Shown here: one piece after another, positions 39,813 through 48,668 of the stretch
Layout: the number at the start of each line of letters is the position of its first letter
How positions within the stretch are numbered: the first letter of the stretch is position 1
NCBI RefSeq assembly: GCF_000686805.1
Contig: NZ_KK366020.1
Location: 1 to 64,000, forward strand
DNA length: 64,000 nucleotides
Source of the DNA: Bacillus sp. UNC41MFS5
Lineage (GTDB): Bacteria > Bacillota > Bacilli > Bacillales_B > DSM-18226
Reading direction: 5' to 3'
Notes under the pieces: generated by a model
The model's database searches: none
What the model was told of the DNA's origin: nothing
The model's input: only the letters and a program-made list of their open reading frames with translations
Program-made: the position numbers and the translations under genes

Positions 39813-41131
39813 GATACGAGAATATTAAATCAGGAATTCTAATCGTACTAGTTTCGGTCAGTATCTTGCTAACTTGGAACCTTTGGACGTACCAACCGAA
39901 TTATGAAACGATGAAAAGCAACGACTATGTAAAAGAGGTCTCGTTAAGTGAAAAACAAGAGGTTCAAAAAATTGTCAGACCTGACCAGCTGCTTTACCAT
40001 GTCAAAGGTCAGCATTACGGGACCAATAACACAGATGAAATGGAAAAGGTGATTAAGGAACTCAGCCGTTGGACCTTTTTTGATGTGAAAAAGTATACGA
40101 ACGAAGTCAAAAGCATCAAGGAATTAATCCATGGCAGCGGCAATACGGAAATTATTTTTCCGGGTGATGTCCCGATTGAGTTATATCGCAGTGTATTAAA
40201 TATTGAAGGAAAAAAAATACCTGCCTTCAACTTCAATCGAATCATTATTAATACAGAGAATTCCGCAAAGGAAAATGGGATTGTTTATTTTGTTTCCACC
40301 GAGAGCCAACAAGTTTATATTAGTCACATCTCTTCTGCAAATTTAAATGAGTTTAACCGCAATTTTTATTCGAAGGCAGCAAAATATTCGCGTTATTTTG
40401 CTTATCAAGCATCTGAAAAACGGACCATTTTCCTGCCGGAGGCGGCCACAGAGATGACTACCTATAAATATTTGCCTGTTACCCTTGATTCTGAAGAATT
40501 CAAAGAAGCCCTTTTTAGCGACCCTAGTTTTGTCCAAAAGAGCTTTGTCCCATCAGGTGAGGAGTACACAAACGATTCTAGTAAAATGACGGTGAATTTT
40601 GAAAGTAATCTCCTCAGATACGTCAATCCGACTGTAGAAGAGAATTTTATCGACACTTCTTATGATTTAGTGAAACGAAGCATTGATTTTGTCAATCAAC
40701 ATGGCGGTTGGACAGACCCATATCGCTATGTTGATAAAAATGAGTATACCCATACCGTCACCTTCCGTTTATATAGTATGGACGGCTACCCTGTCTTTAA
40801 TGGAAATGGCATGACTGAAATTAGTGAGGTTTGGGGCCGCGATGAGATCAATAAGTATATTCGTCCAAACATAGCCTTAGAACTCCCATTAACCACAGAG
40901 ATGGTAAAGGTGACTCGTCCTTCAGGTCACGATGCTTTGAAATTCTTACAAAATAAAAAGAATTTTAAGCCGGGCCTACTTGAGGATATGATCTTGGGCT
41001 ATCGGATGGAACGGGATTCAAAGGAGAATAAACTAATCGTCTTAGAACCTGCCTGGTTCTATCGCTATGATAATTCATGGGGACAGATTACGATGGAAGA
41101 TCTAGGAGGATCACAGCATGGATTGGAGTAA
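39809..41131 (+). CDS. walH: two-component regulatory protein WalH (YycH)
   Basis: 440 aa, single N-terminal membrane anchor (about 8-26), extracytoplasmic YycH domain. With WalI it forms a membrane complex that inhibits WalK in B. subtilis. The start MRYENIKSGILIVLVSVSIL overlaps the walK stop (ATGA). It overlaps walI by 14 bp. The protein has the family's low sequence conservation; the call rests on anchor, length and position. Confidence 0.94.
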   Translation: MRYENIKSGILIVLVSVSILLTWNLWTYQPNYETMKSNDYVKEVSLSEKQEVQKIVRPDQLLYHVKGQHYGTNNTDEMEKVIKELSRWTFFDVKKYTNEVKSIKELIHGSGNTEIIFPGDVPIELYRSVLNIEGKKIPAFNFNRIIINTENSAKENGIVYFVSTESQQVYISHISSANLNEFNRNFYSKAAKYSRYFAYQASEKRTIFLPEAATEMTTYKYLPVTLDSEEFKEALFSDPSFVQKSFVPSGEEYTNDSSKMTVNFESNLLRYVNPTVEENFIDTSYDLVKRSIDFVNQHGGWTDPYRYVDKNEYTHTVTFRLYSMDGYPVFNGNGMTEISEVWGRDEINKYIRPNIALELPLTTEMVKVTRPSGHDALKFLQNKKNFKPGLLEDMILGYRMERDSKENKLIVLEPAWFYRYDNSWGQITMEDLGGSQHGLE

Positions 41132-41918
41132 GATAAAAACGATTTTTATTATCACCTTCTTAATCTTAGATGTGTATCTCTTATATCAATTCATGAAAAT
41201 CCGTGATGCTAATAAATATGAGGTCATTTCTGAGGCCTCGTTTGAAGAAAAGTTAAAAGCAGATGAAATCACGTATAAAAACTTTCCTAAGGATCCGATT
41301 AAAGCACAGTATCTTAGTGCCAAGCCCAAGGTGTTTACTCAGGTTGATACGGATAAGCTGAAAGGGAAATCTGAGGACATAAGGGGTACGGGAACGACAA
41401 CGCTCCATGTCACACTAGAAAAGCCAGTTAAGATTACGGCAAAGTTTGAACCGGCCGAGTTGTCTACTTTTATGAAAGACAATGTCCTTTTTGGTGAGAA
41501 TTATCAATTTGGGGAGAAAAGTGACAAGGATTATTCAATCACTTACTTTCAGACCTCAGAGAATGTCCCTTTATTTAAAAATATAAATGGGATGATTACA
41601 TTTAAAATCGGTGATAAGAACCAAATTGTCTCCTATGATCAGACCTACCTGGTGGAGATGGAAAAGTTAACGGCCAAGGAAGAAATTTTGGCGCCGTTAA
41701 AGGCGATTGAAACCTTACATCAAAAGGGGATGTTGAAGTCGAAGAGCAATATCACCACGATTGAACTTGGTTATTCCACACTCATTCAGTTGGCAGCTTC
41801 CCAAGTATTAGCGCCCACATGGCGCTTTGAGGTCGATGGCAAGGAGAGCCTATTTGTGAACGCATTTGAAGGGCAGATTATTCAATTTAACAGCGATGAA
41901 AAAAGTAAAGTGGAGTGA
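41118..41918 (+). CDS. walI: two-component regulatory protein WalI (YycI)
   Basis: 266 aa, N-terminal anchor MDWSKIKTIFIITFLILDVYLLYQF, and an extracytoplasmic YycI domain structurally like WalH. It acts with WalH on WalK. The RBS AGGAGG lies inside the walH end. Confidence 0.94.
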   Translation: MDWSKIKTIFIITFLILDVYLLYQFMKIRDANKYEVISEASFEEKLKADEITYKNFPKDPIKAQYLSAKPKVFTQVDTDKLKGKSEDIRGTGTTTLHVTLEKPVKITAKFEPAELSTFMKDNVLFGENYQFGEKSDKDYSITYFQTSENVPLFKNINGMITFKIGDKNQIVSYDQTYLVEMEKLTAKEEILAPLKAIETLHQKGMLKSKSNITTIELGYSTLIQLAASQVLAPTWRFEVDGKESLFVNAFEGQIIQFNSDEKSKVE

Positions 41919-41924
41919 AATCGT

Positions 41925-42719
41925 ATGTCTTTAAGTTATAGCATTCTTGCAAGCGGGAGTACAGGAAACGCTCTATATGTAGAGTCTGATGAGCATTCGT
42001 TTCTTGTGGATGCGGGGTTTAGCGGCAAGCAAATGGAGGCACTTTTTGGACAAATTGATCGTGATATTAGTAAGCTTTCCGGAATATTTGTGACGCATGA
42101 GCACAGTGACCATATTAAAGGGATTGGTATTCTTGCTCGTAAATACCATTTGCCTGTGTATGCGAATGAAAAAACATGGCGGGCCATGGAAAGTTCAGTC
42201 GGTGCTATTCCAACGGAACAAAAATTTGTTTTTAATATGGAAACAGTGAAGAGTTTTGGTTCTGTTGATATTGAGTCATTCGGGGTATCCCATGATGCGG
42301 CGGAGCCCATGTTTTACGTATTCCACCATTCTGGGAAAAAACTCGTCCTTATCACGGACACGGGCTATGTTAGTGACCGAATGAAGGGTACTATTTCGAA
42401 TGCCGATGTTTATATTTTTGAATCTAACCATGATGTGCAGATGCTGCGGATGGGTAGATACCCTTGGAATATTAAGCGTAGGATTTTAAGTGATGTCGGC
42501 CATGTTTCCAATGAGGATGCAGCTTTGGCAATGAGTGATGTCATTGGCGATCAAACCAAGCGAATTTACCTTGCCCATTTAAGCATGGATAATAACATGA
42601 AAGACTTAGCCAAAATGGCAGTTTCCCAAACCCTTCAGGAGCGTGGTCTAATTGTCGGCGAACAATTCGGACTCTACGATACAGACCCGAAAATACCAAC
42701 AGCATTAACTGCTGTGTAG
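41925..42719 (+). CDS. walJ: metallo-beta-lactamase fold hydrolase WalJ (YycJ)
   Basis: 264 aa. The metal-binding [12 protein letters not shown] motif and the ASGSTGNA N-terminus define the WalJ/YycJ subgroup, with later SNHDVQML and GHVSNEDA elements. Linked by genetics to coordination of wall synthesis and DNA replication; a 5'-3' nuclease activity is reported for some homologues. No signal peptide. Last gene of the wal operon before a terminator. Confidence 0.95.
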   Translation: MSLSYSILASGSTGNALYVESDEHSFLVDAGFSGKQMEALFGQIDRDISKLSGIFVTHEHSDHIKGIGILARKYHLPVYANEKTWRAMESSVGAIPTEQKFVFNMETVKSFGSVDIESFGVSHDAAEPMFYVFHHSGKKLVLITDTGYVSDRMKGTISNADVYIFESNHDVQMLRMGRYPWNIKRRILSDVGHVSNEDAALAMSDVIGDQTKRIYLAHLSMDNNMKDLAKMAVSQTLQERGLIVGEQFGLYDTDPKIPTALTAV

Positions 42720-42728
42720 CATTTTAAA

Positions 42729-42770
42729 AAGAATGAGGAGCCTTCTTATAGGCATCTCATTCTTTTTTTT
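42729..42770 (+). terminator. terminator of the wal operon
   Basis: AAAGAATGAG / CTCATTCTTT arms with a GCC/GGC inner pairing and eight T. Confidence 0.9.
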
Positions 42771-42789
42771 AGCTATGCTAAGGATTAGT

Positions 42790-42955
42790 CTAATGCCAAA
42801 AACAGTGGCTGCCGGGCTTTTTGATTCCTATTTCATAAAGCCTGTTTGCGCTATTAGATCGCAGAAGAGGTTAATAAGGACGGCTCATAAAGCCTGACGG
42901 TGCTAATAAATCATTAAAGAGGTTAATAAGAATGTGTTTTTGAGCCGTCTTAAAC
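42790..42955. repeat. two-copy imperfect repeat before htrC
   Basis: Two related units of about 58 bp begin CATAAAGCCTG (near 42833 and 42891) and each end AGAGGTTAATAAG. The second unit is bounded by GACGGCTCA and TGAGCCGTC, a 9 bp inverted pair about 55 bp apart. The rest of the 415 bp walJ-htrC gap (42956-43134) shows no gene. The element has no ORF and no identified function. Confidence 0.7.
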
Positions 42956-43134
42956 ATCCCAATTCACATGCCGTGCAAAGAAAGCGCGCTTCTTGTTAAA
43001 AATCTATGAACAAAGTCGTAAGTTTTTATTAATACATGGTAATACATTAGTAATTTAAAGATGAGCGAGTATAATTGTAATTATAAGCCAAAATAAACGG
43101 TAGCAATCTTTCGGAAAGTGAGGAATGGTGTATA

Positions 43135-44382
43135 GTGGGTTATTATGATGATCAATCACAAAACCGCTTCAGGGAACAGAAAGGAAATCGAGGCGGGGTT
43201 TTCCTTGCCAGTATCGTTGGGGCCATCCTTGGAGCCATTCTAGTTATAATTTCTATTCCTGCCCTATCAAATCGTGGCATTCTTCCCTATCAAATTGAAA
43301 CAAATCAAAACAATGCTGTAGAATCAACTACCAATAATAATAATCAGAATCAGAATTTCACTCAAAAACAGATTTCCTATGATGTGAACACAAACACAAC
43401 GAAAGCAGTTGATAAGGCTGCGGATGCCGTTGTCGGAATTAATAATATCCAGTCATCAAACTTTTGGTCCGACGATGAAGCGGCTTCAGAAGAAGAAGCA
43501 GCCGGAACTGGCTCTGGCGTGGTCTATAAGAAAGCAGGCGGAAAGGCTTACGTTGTCACGAATCACCATGTGGTTGAAGGAGCAACAAAGCTAGAGGTAA
43601 GCTTTAGTGATGGGACAAAGATTCCAGCTAAACTGCTCGGCAGTGATGTTTGGACGGATTTAGCGGTGCTTGAGGTTGATGCGGCCAAGATTAAAAAGGT
43701 GGCTGAGTTTGGTGATTCGGATAGTTTAAAAATGGGCGAACCGGTCATCGCCATCGGAAATCCGCTTGGTGCGACTTTTTCTGGATCGGTTACCCAAGGA
43801 ATCGTCTCTGGTCTAAAGCGGACGATTCCCGTTGATATTAATCAAGATGGCTTAATTGACTGGAATGCAGAGGTACTGCAAACAGATGCCGCAATCAATC
43901 CTGGTAACAGCGGCGGGGCATTGATTAATATTGCAGGACAGCTTGTTGGAATTAACTCCATGAAGATTGCCCAAAATGCTGTAGAAGGAATTGGTTTATC
44001 GATTCCTATTAACTCGGCACGGCCGATCATTGATGACCTTGAAAAGTTTGGAACGGTTAAGCGTCCTTACATGGGAGTTGATTTAAAATCAGTCTCTGAA
44101 ATTCCTGCCTACTACCAAGAAGAAGCATTGAAATTACCTCGAGATATCAATTACGGCGTTGCCTTAAGACAAGTTGTACCGAATTCGCCAGCAGCGCAAG
44201 CCGGTTTGCAAGAGTTAGATGTTATTGTCGAGATGGATGGGGTAAAAATGAATGATGTCATTGATCTTCGGAAGCATTTGTACCAGAAAAAGAAAATTGG
44301 CGAGCAATTGAAGATTAAATATTACCGTGATGGAAAGTTGAAGCAAACGACTTTAACATTATCAGGGGATACAACCCAATAA
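43135..44382 (+). CDS. htrC: HtrA-type membrane serine protease (HtrC/YyxA)
   Basis: 415 aa. An N-terminal membrane anchor (about 20-42), then an Asn/Gln-rich stretch (about 50-82), a trypsin-like domain with catalytic triad H145 (TNHHVVEG), D175 (DLAVLEV) and S259 (NPGNSGGAL), and one PDZ domain (about 305-410). It degrades or refolds misfolded envelope proteins. The position after walJ matches yyxA. GTG start with a GTGAGGAATGG region upstream. Confidence 0.95.
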   Translation: MGYYDDQSQNRFREQKGNRGGVFLASIVGAILGAILVIISIPALSNRGILPYQIETNQNNAVESTTNNNNQNQNFTQKQISYDVNTNTTKAVDKAADAVVGINNIQSSNFWSDDEAASEEEAAGTGSGVVYKKAGGKAYVVTNHHVVEGATKLEVSFSDGTKIPAKLLGSDVWTDLAVLEVDAAKIKKVAEFGDSDSLKMGEPVIAIGNPLGATFSGSVTQGIVSGLKRTIPVDINQDGLIDWNAEVLQTDAAINPGNSGGALINIAGQLVGINSMKIAQNAVEGIGLSIPINSARPIIDDLEKFGTVKRPYMGVDLKSVSEIPAYYQEEALKLPRDINYGVALRQVVPNSPAAQAGLQELDVIVEMDGVKMNDVIDLRKHLYQKKKIGEQLKIKYYRDGKLKQTTLTLSGDTTQ

Positions 44383-44391
44383 TATTCGATA

Positions 44392-44428
44392 AAAAACAGG
44401 AAGGTGAACAAGTCACTTTCCTGTTTTT
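44392..44428 (+). terminator. terminator of htrC
   Basis: AAAACAGGAAGGTGA / TCACTTTCCTGTTTT stem with a T run. Confidence 0.9.
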
Positions 44429-44527
44429 ATTTGTGGTATTATGTATAAGTTATTGAGGGATCTTGTATGACAGTCGATTATCGTGCAAACAATAATATTA
44501 AATAATAAGTGTTAGAAAGGTTGACGG

Positions 44528-44692
44528 ATGAAAATGATTTATAGCTGTGAGGAACATGTGGATATTGCTTTAGATGATATTGTGGATGAATTCGAGACAT
44601 TTCCGGTTTTATCGAAAATAGATGGGGATAACTTATCAACACACTGTGAATATTGTCAAAATCAAGCTACATATGTTGTGGCGAACAAGTGA
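44528..44692 (+). CDS. yyzF: CxxH/CxxC protein YyzF
   Basis: 54 aa. MKMIYSCEEHVDIALDDIVD ... HCEYCQNQATYVVANK has the CxxH and CxxC pairs that define this small family, a likely zinc site. It lies between htrC and rlmH as in B. subtilis. A second ATG two codons in (44534) is also possible. The function is unknown. Confidence 0.85.
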   Translation: MKMIYSCEEHVDIALDDIVDEFETFPVLSKIDGDNLSTHCEYCQNQATYVVANK

Positions 44693-44747
44693 TTCCATAC
44701 AAGATGTGGATAAAAAATGTGAATATGTGGATAACTTCTGTGGATAT
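44557..44747. other. DnaA-box cluster upstream of rlmH
   Basis: Exact TGTGGATAA at 44705-44713 and 44726-44734, plus one- or two-mismatch forms at 44557-44565, 44581-44589, 44633-44641 and 44739-44747. The first three are in yyzF, the rest in the yyzF-rlmH gap. In B. subtilis the rlmH (yydA) region is one of the few DnaA-bound sites outside oriC. Confidence 0.8.
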
Positions 44748-44793
44748 CTTGTTTGTAAACTGTTTGTAATAAAGTTGAAAAGGGCTGTGGATT

Positions 44794-45273
44794 GTGAATA
44801 TCTCCATTATTACGGTTGGCAAATTAAAAGAGAAATATTTAAAGCAGGGTATTGAGGAATATTTAAAACGGCTGACGGCTTATGCAAAGGTCGACGTGAT
44901 TGAAGTTCCTGATGAAAAAGCACCAGAAATATTAAGTGAGTTGGAAATGGTGCAAGTAAAGCAAAAAGAAGGCGAACGAATTTTAGCAAAGATTAGCCAA
45001 GATACATATGTTATTGCCTTAGCGATTCAAGGAAAATTAGGATCATCCGAAGAACTAGCGGATTCACTAGATAAACTTGCGACCTATGGAAAAAGTAAAA
45101 TAGCTTTTGTAATTGGCGGATCGCTGGGGTTGAGTGAGGAAGTTATCAAACGATCGAATGAGCAGCTTTCCTTTTCACGGATGACCTTCCCCCACCAACT
45201 GATGAGACTCATCCTCGTTGAGCAGATTTATCGAGCGTTTCGGATTAATAGGGGTGAACCTTATCATAAATAG
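44794..45273 (+). CDS. rlmH: 23S rRNA pseudouridine-1915 N3-methyltransferase RlmH
   Basis: 159 aa SPOUT-class enzyme, a knotted dimer. The SAM site is [13 protein letters not shown] and the C-terminus is [29 protein letters not shown], both nearly invariant. GTG start after AAGGGCTGTGG. It marks the end of the conserved origin block. Confidence 0.97.
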   Translation: MNISIITVGKLKEKYLKQGIEEYLKRLTAYAKVDVIEVPDEKAPEILSELEMVQVKQKEGERILAKISQDTYVIALAIQGKLGSSEELADSLDKLATYGKSKIAFVIGGSLGLSEEVIKRSNEQLSFSRMTFPHQLMRLILVEQIYRAFRINRGEPYHK

Positions 45274-45317
45274 CCTTTCTTCTTTATTAGAGTGTGTTTA
45301 TTTTATTTGAAAGTTAC

Positions 45318-45353
45318 CCCAAAAAACCCGCTTGAAACTTATGCGGGTTTTGT
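45318..45353. terminator. bidirectional terminator between rlmH and the MFS gene
   Basis: AAAACCCGC / GCGGGTTTT stem with A and T runs on either side, in a convergent gap. The MFS stop codon is in the loop. Confidence 0.85.
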
Positions 45354-46529
45354 TTGTTTTTGGTCTAAGTGATGGCTTAGAAAAGTTAGCAGACTTGCAA
45401 AGATAGCAATCAACCCGCCGACCCATGTTACACTCATCAAATTCCCTTGATGGTAAACCAGTCCACCCACTGCGGAACCCAAGGCAATACCGACATTGCT
45501 TGCGACTGGCATCAGAGAAGCAGCGAGGCCTGTCGCTTTTGGTTGATAAATGCCTGCAAGGTCAATCAAATAAAGCTGGGTAGATGTTGTTAGAAGGATG
45601 GCCATTAATGACATCAAGCCAATGTTAATCAATCCAAAGAGCAAATTATTTGTCGTCCAATATAAACTGACCAGAACAATGGCTTGGACAAGAAAAACAA
45701 TGCGAAGGCGCCCAATCGCATTGAAGCTGGCGATTTTACCAGCAAGTATGTTGCTGAAAATCGAAATAAATCCGTAGCCAAACAATATCAAACTGATTGA
45801 ATTACTCGGTGCTTCCATTCCATTCAGGATCGGTACAAGGTACGTATAAACGGCATACGTCGCTCCAAATCCTAAAGATGGAATGAAAAATGCCATTAAG
45901 ATTCGCGGGTGTGTCAACAAAGAAAATTGATCACGCATGGAACTTCGATATTGACTGAGCTTCTTAGGCAAAACGAAGAAAGATGCCAAAAACGCAATTC
46001 CCCCCAGAAAGGTTGTTAACAGAAAGGTTGCATTCCAGTTATACCATTCAGCGATGGCAGTGCCAATTGGTACTCCAACCACGTTTGCAAGAGTAAAACC
46101 ACCGAAAACAAATGATATGGCAAGTCCTCGTTTGGCGCTTGGAATGGTTTCACTTGCAACAATCATGGCAAGGGAGATTAAAACTCCTGTTACAATCGCC
46201 GTCATCATCCGAAGTACAAGAAGCATGATGTAGCTCGTCGAAATCACACAGAAAGCATTCAGGATGATGAACGATCCTATCAAAAACAACATCCATTTAC
46301 GCTTAGGAAAATGACTTGTTGCGCTCATCACGAGTGGTGTGGCAATGGCAAATGTAATGGCAAACGCAGAAACGAGTGTGCCTGCTTTTTCATTTGCTAT
46401 ATGGAGACCGGAGGAAATATCGGTTAAAATCCCGACGATAACAAATTCGCTTGTTCCGAGAACAAATGTTAATAAAGAAAGTGTAAAGATGAGCAACCAA
46501 TGTCGCTTGGATAATTTAGTAGAGTACAT
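45339..46529 (-). CDS. MFS efflux transporter, DHA1 family
   Basis: 396 aa with 12 predicted membrane segments. GTSEFVIVGILTDIS in TM1 is characteristic of the AraJ/YdhP-like DHA1 branch, which includes sugar, purine and drug exporters. The usual loop 2-3 motif is replaced by SATSHFPKRKWML. The start is MYSTKLSKRHW after AAGAGGT; the frame is open 25 codons further without a ribosome site. Substrate unknown. Confidence 0.85.
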   Translation of the reverse strand: MYSTKLSKRHWLLIFTLSLLTFVLGTSEFVIVGILTDISSGLHIANEKAGTLVSAFAITFAIATPLVMSATSHFPKRKWMLFLIGSFIILNAFCVISTSYIMLLVLRMMTAIVTGVLISLAMIVASETIPSAKRGLAISFVFGGFTLANVVGVPIGTAIAEWYNWNATFLLTTFLGGIAFLASFFVLPKKLSQYRSSMRDQFSLLTHPRILMAFFIPSLGFGATYAVYTYLVPILNGMEAPSNSISLILFGYGFISIFSNILAGKIASFNAIGRLRIVFLVQAIVLVSLYWTTNNLLFGLINIGLMSLMAILLTTSTQLYLIDLAGIYQPKATGLAASLMPVASNVGIALGSAVGGLVYHQGNLMSVTWVGGLIAIFASLLTFLSHHLDQKQTKPA

Positions 46530-46746
46530 AAATACCTCTTTTCCTAGATGAATGTAAATGTGAAACAAGGTAGTAAACAATTTAATCATCATACCATAAA
46601 ACATTTTTACTAGGAAAGCTCATACTTTTTACCAGTCGTTTATTATCTACAACCTTTAAAGACCAGCTATGGTTGTTTTTAGATATCGTATATATTTGCA
46701 CGTTATGTATAAAATAATGTGCATATACTTAAAGATGGTGTCTAAT

Positions 46747-47232
46747 ATGAAAACAGTGTTGCTTTTCTTTATTTTAGCAATGGTATCCTTTATTTCCTTG
46801 TACATTTTGATGAAGAAAATGAACGTCACGAACGTCCTGGGCTGTTATTTTTTATCCAATATTCTAATTACAAATACAGGTGTAATTATTAATTTAAATT
46901 TAAAATTCACAAAGCAAGATCCAACAAGTCAGTTAATTTTTTGGACACAAAAAATTCCTGAGTTATCACTCAAGCCAGCCTTACTTTTATGGTTAATTTA
47001 TATTTTGTTCTCTAAGAGAACCTTTTTTAGTAAATTTATCCATCTTTTCATATTCTTAACGGCACTTATTTCTATTGAAATATATTTCGTTCAAATTGGA
47101 TATTTGGAATGGGTAAATTGGAATGTATTTTATGGATATTTGAGATACAGTCTAATTATTTTATTATTGGCTATTTACTCCTTTTATTTAGAAAAACTTA
47201 TTAATAGAGACAAAGAGGTGAAGACTAGATGA
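46747..47232 (+). CDS. small integral membrane protein, unknown function
   Basis: 161 aa, five hydrophobic segments and few charged residues. MKTVLLFFILAMVSFISLYI is the first segment. AT-rich codon use compared with the core genes. The start is chosen from AAAGATGGTG just upstream; the frame opens 26 codons earlier. It overlaps the next gene by 4 bp (ATGA), so the two are coupled and may act together. Confidence 0.65.
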   Translation: MKTVLLFFILAMVSFISLYILMKKMNVTNVLGCYFLSNILITNTGVIINLNLKFTKQDPTSQLIFWTQKIPELSLKPALLLWLIYILFSKRTFFSKFIHLFIFLTALISIEIYFVQIGYLEWVNWNVFYGYLRYSLIILLLAIYSFYLEKLINRDKEVKTR

Positions 47233-47741
47233 TTTTACCTCTACCTAAGCAATTTGATGCAAATGAAATATTTATTATTATTTCCACAGTTTTATCTTGG
47301 GTCCTCATGTTTAAATTACCTAGACACTTATCTGCCGTAACCATCACTATTATTTGGACATTTAATGTCTTTCTTGCCTTGTTGGCCGATATTACCATTG
47401 GTGTAGAACCAAATGACTTTTACTATACAATCGATCATAAGACACATGAACTATTTGATGTATTATTGCACTTTGTAACTTACCCTACTATTCCTTACTT
47501 TGTAGTAAACTTCTATCAACATAATAAACCCAAGGGTTTAAAGCTTCTATTTTATATTATTTTTTGTGCAGGGGTAGCGATTGCTCTTGAATGGATTTCA
47601 TTGAAATTTCATGTTTTTACATATACGGGCTGGAAATTGTATTTATCCTTTTTCACTTATTTAATTGTATTTGCCGCTAACATTTGGCTTTCGAACTTTA
47701 TTGAAAAGAAACACCCTTATAAAGGGGCTTCAACTAATTGA
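47229..47741 (+). CDS. small membrane protein, CBO0543-like
   Basis: 170 aa, five hydrophobic segments. The arrangement DHKTHELFDVLLHFVTYPTIPYFVVNFY, then ALEWISLKF and FSNFIEKKH-like ending, recalls the CBO0543 family of Bacilli and Clostridia, of unknown role. RBS AGAGGTGAAG. Coupled to the upstream membrane-protein gene. Confidence 0.6.
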   Translation: MILPLPKQFDANEIFIIISTVLSWVLMFKLPRHLSAVTITIIWTFNVFLALLADITIGVEPNDFYYTIDHKTHELFDVLLHFVTYPTIPYFVVNFYQHNKPKGLKLLFYIIFCAGVAIALEWISLKFHVFTYTGWKLYLSFFTYLIVFAANIWLSNFIEKKHPYKGASTN

Positions 47742-47772
47742 TGTAACCTTTTTCTCTTGAGGAGGAATGGGT

Positions 47773-47890
47773 ATGGATGAAATTGACTCTCAAATTATTA
47801 CAAGAAAACTCTCGAAGACAATGGAAGGAAATCCGAGGGTCCGCTCTTATCGATTGGGGAATCAGGTTCAGCACCCGATCTGATAAATAG
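47773..47890 (+). pseudogene. Lrp/AsnC-type regulator, N-terminal remnant
   Basis: AGGAGG precedes ATG 47773, which reads MDEIDSQII. A shift then puts the frame starting at 47798 in phase with LQENSRRQWKEI, the typical helix 1 of Lrp/AsnC HTH domains in Bacillus (DxxDxxIIxxLQENSRxxWKEIG). The remainder loses similarity and stops at 47890. Only about 35 codons of a normal 150 remain, so this is a broken, truncated gene. Confidence 0.65.
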
Positions 47891-48076
47891 ACGGAAAAAT
47901 TTCGCTTACTTAGTAATTATCATTAAAAATAGCCTAAATAGAAGGAGAAATTCCGCCTATTTACTAGAAAAACTTGAAAATGGGGGATTTTGCACTGCAT
48001 AGCCGGAAAAAATTCCCTTATTTCCCCCGAAACGAGCTCCATTCTGAATCTAACCGGAAAATGTCCGCTTATTTTA
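47884..48076. repeat. four-copy degenerate GGAAAAATTCCGCTTATT repeat
   Basis: Related units at about 47886-47911, 47937-47962, 47999-48022 and 48050-48074 share the pattern AATAG-CCGGAAAAATTCCGCTTATTT, each with a GGAAA / TTCC inverted core. The spacing is 51-62 bp. No ORF. It sits between the Lrp remnant and the small gene at 48155. Confidence 0.75.
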
Positions 48077-48091
48077 CTTTCGCTGGTTAAT

Positions 48092-48146
48092 TAAAAAAGG
48101 ACAAGTCGTTAGAATGTCAATTGGCAACTAACGACTTGTCCTATTT
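48092..48146 (-). terminator. terminator of the 52 aa gene
   Basis: AGGACAAGTCGTTAG / CTAACGACTTGTCCT, a perfect 15 bp stem, followed on the reverse strand by a T run. Confidence 0.9.
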
Positions 48147-48154
48147 TAAATATT

Positions 48155-48313
48155 TTAAGCTGCTTCCTGCTGGAAGCAAGGATCATTGAAGTATACAACT
48201 TCAGATAGAATTTTACTACCCTTCATATGTTTGAGAGCCTCTCTTGCTGCATCTTCAGTTTCATATTCAAACATGGAAATATTTGAATCTAAATAACGAG
48301 TGATAATCCACAT
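48155..48313 (-). CDS. small hypothetical protein
   Basis: 52 aa, MWIITRYLDSNISMFEYE then AAREALKHMKGSKILSEVVYFNDPCF. Strong TAGGAGG site and strong terminator, so probably expressed. It is acidic and soluble. I do not recognise the family. The frame is open nine codons upstream, but the ribosome site selects this ATG. Confidence 0.7.
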   Translation of the reverse strand: MWIITRYLDSNISMFEYETEDAAREALKHMKGSKILSEVVYFNDPCFQQEAA

Positions 48314-48532
48314 AAAAATTCCTCCTATTTTAAAATTCATTTCTGTCCTACAGACAGACGTCTAAAACTTGGCTAAAGATATATAACCTCAAGGATGATT
48401 TAGCATGATGGATTTAAAAAGGTAATTATTCATTTGCTCATACCTATGATAATTCAATAATGGAAAAAAATAAAATGCTATAAAATTATAATTACAAATA
48501 AAAAAAACTAATATGGTAAAATTTAGGTAATA

Positions 48533-48603
48533 AAGTGCCTGTCGCCACCCGCATTTTGTCAAATTTATCGATATTATTCGGGGCGTGACAGACACTGTTC
48601 ATT
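48533..48603. repeat. 70 bp inverted-end element, copy A
   Basis: AGTGCCTGTCGCCACCCG ... GGGGCGTGACAGACACT, with a central ATTTTGTCAA and ATTATTCGGGG. It matches copy B at 49743-49814 in the same orientation with about eight differences. The ends are imperfect inverted repeats. It resembles the GTGCCTGTCACC-type intergenic repeats I recall in Bacillus. The rest of the 48314-48668 gap has no gene that I can support. Confidence 0.85.
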
Positions 48604-48668
48604 ATTACCAATTACTTTATACTTACTCCTAATCTATCCCTAATTATGATAGAAACATAAACTAGTAG

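Noticed and set aside
48389..48595. Reverse-strand 68-codon frame near 48.5 kb
   Set aside because: It lies mainly in the 70 bp inverted-end element and AT-rich DNA, with no ribosome site.
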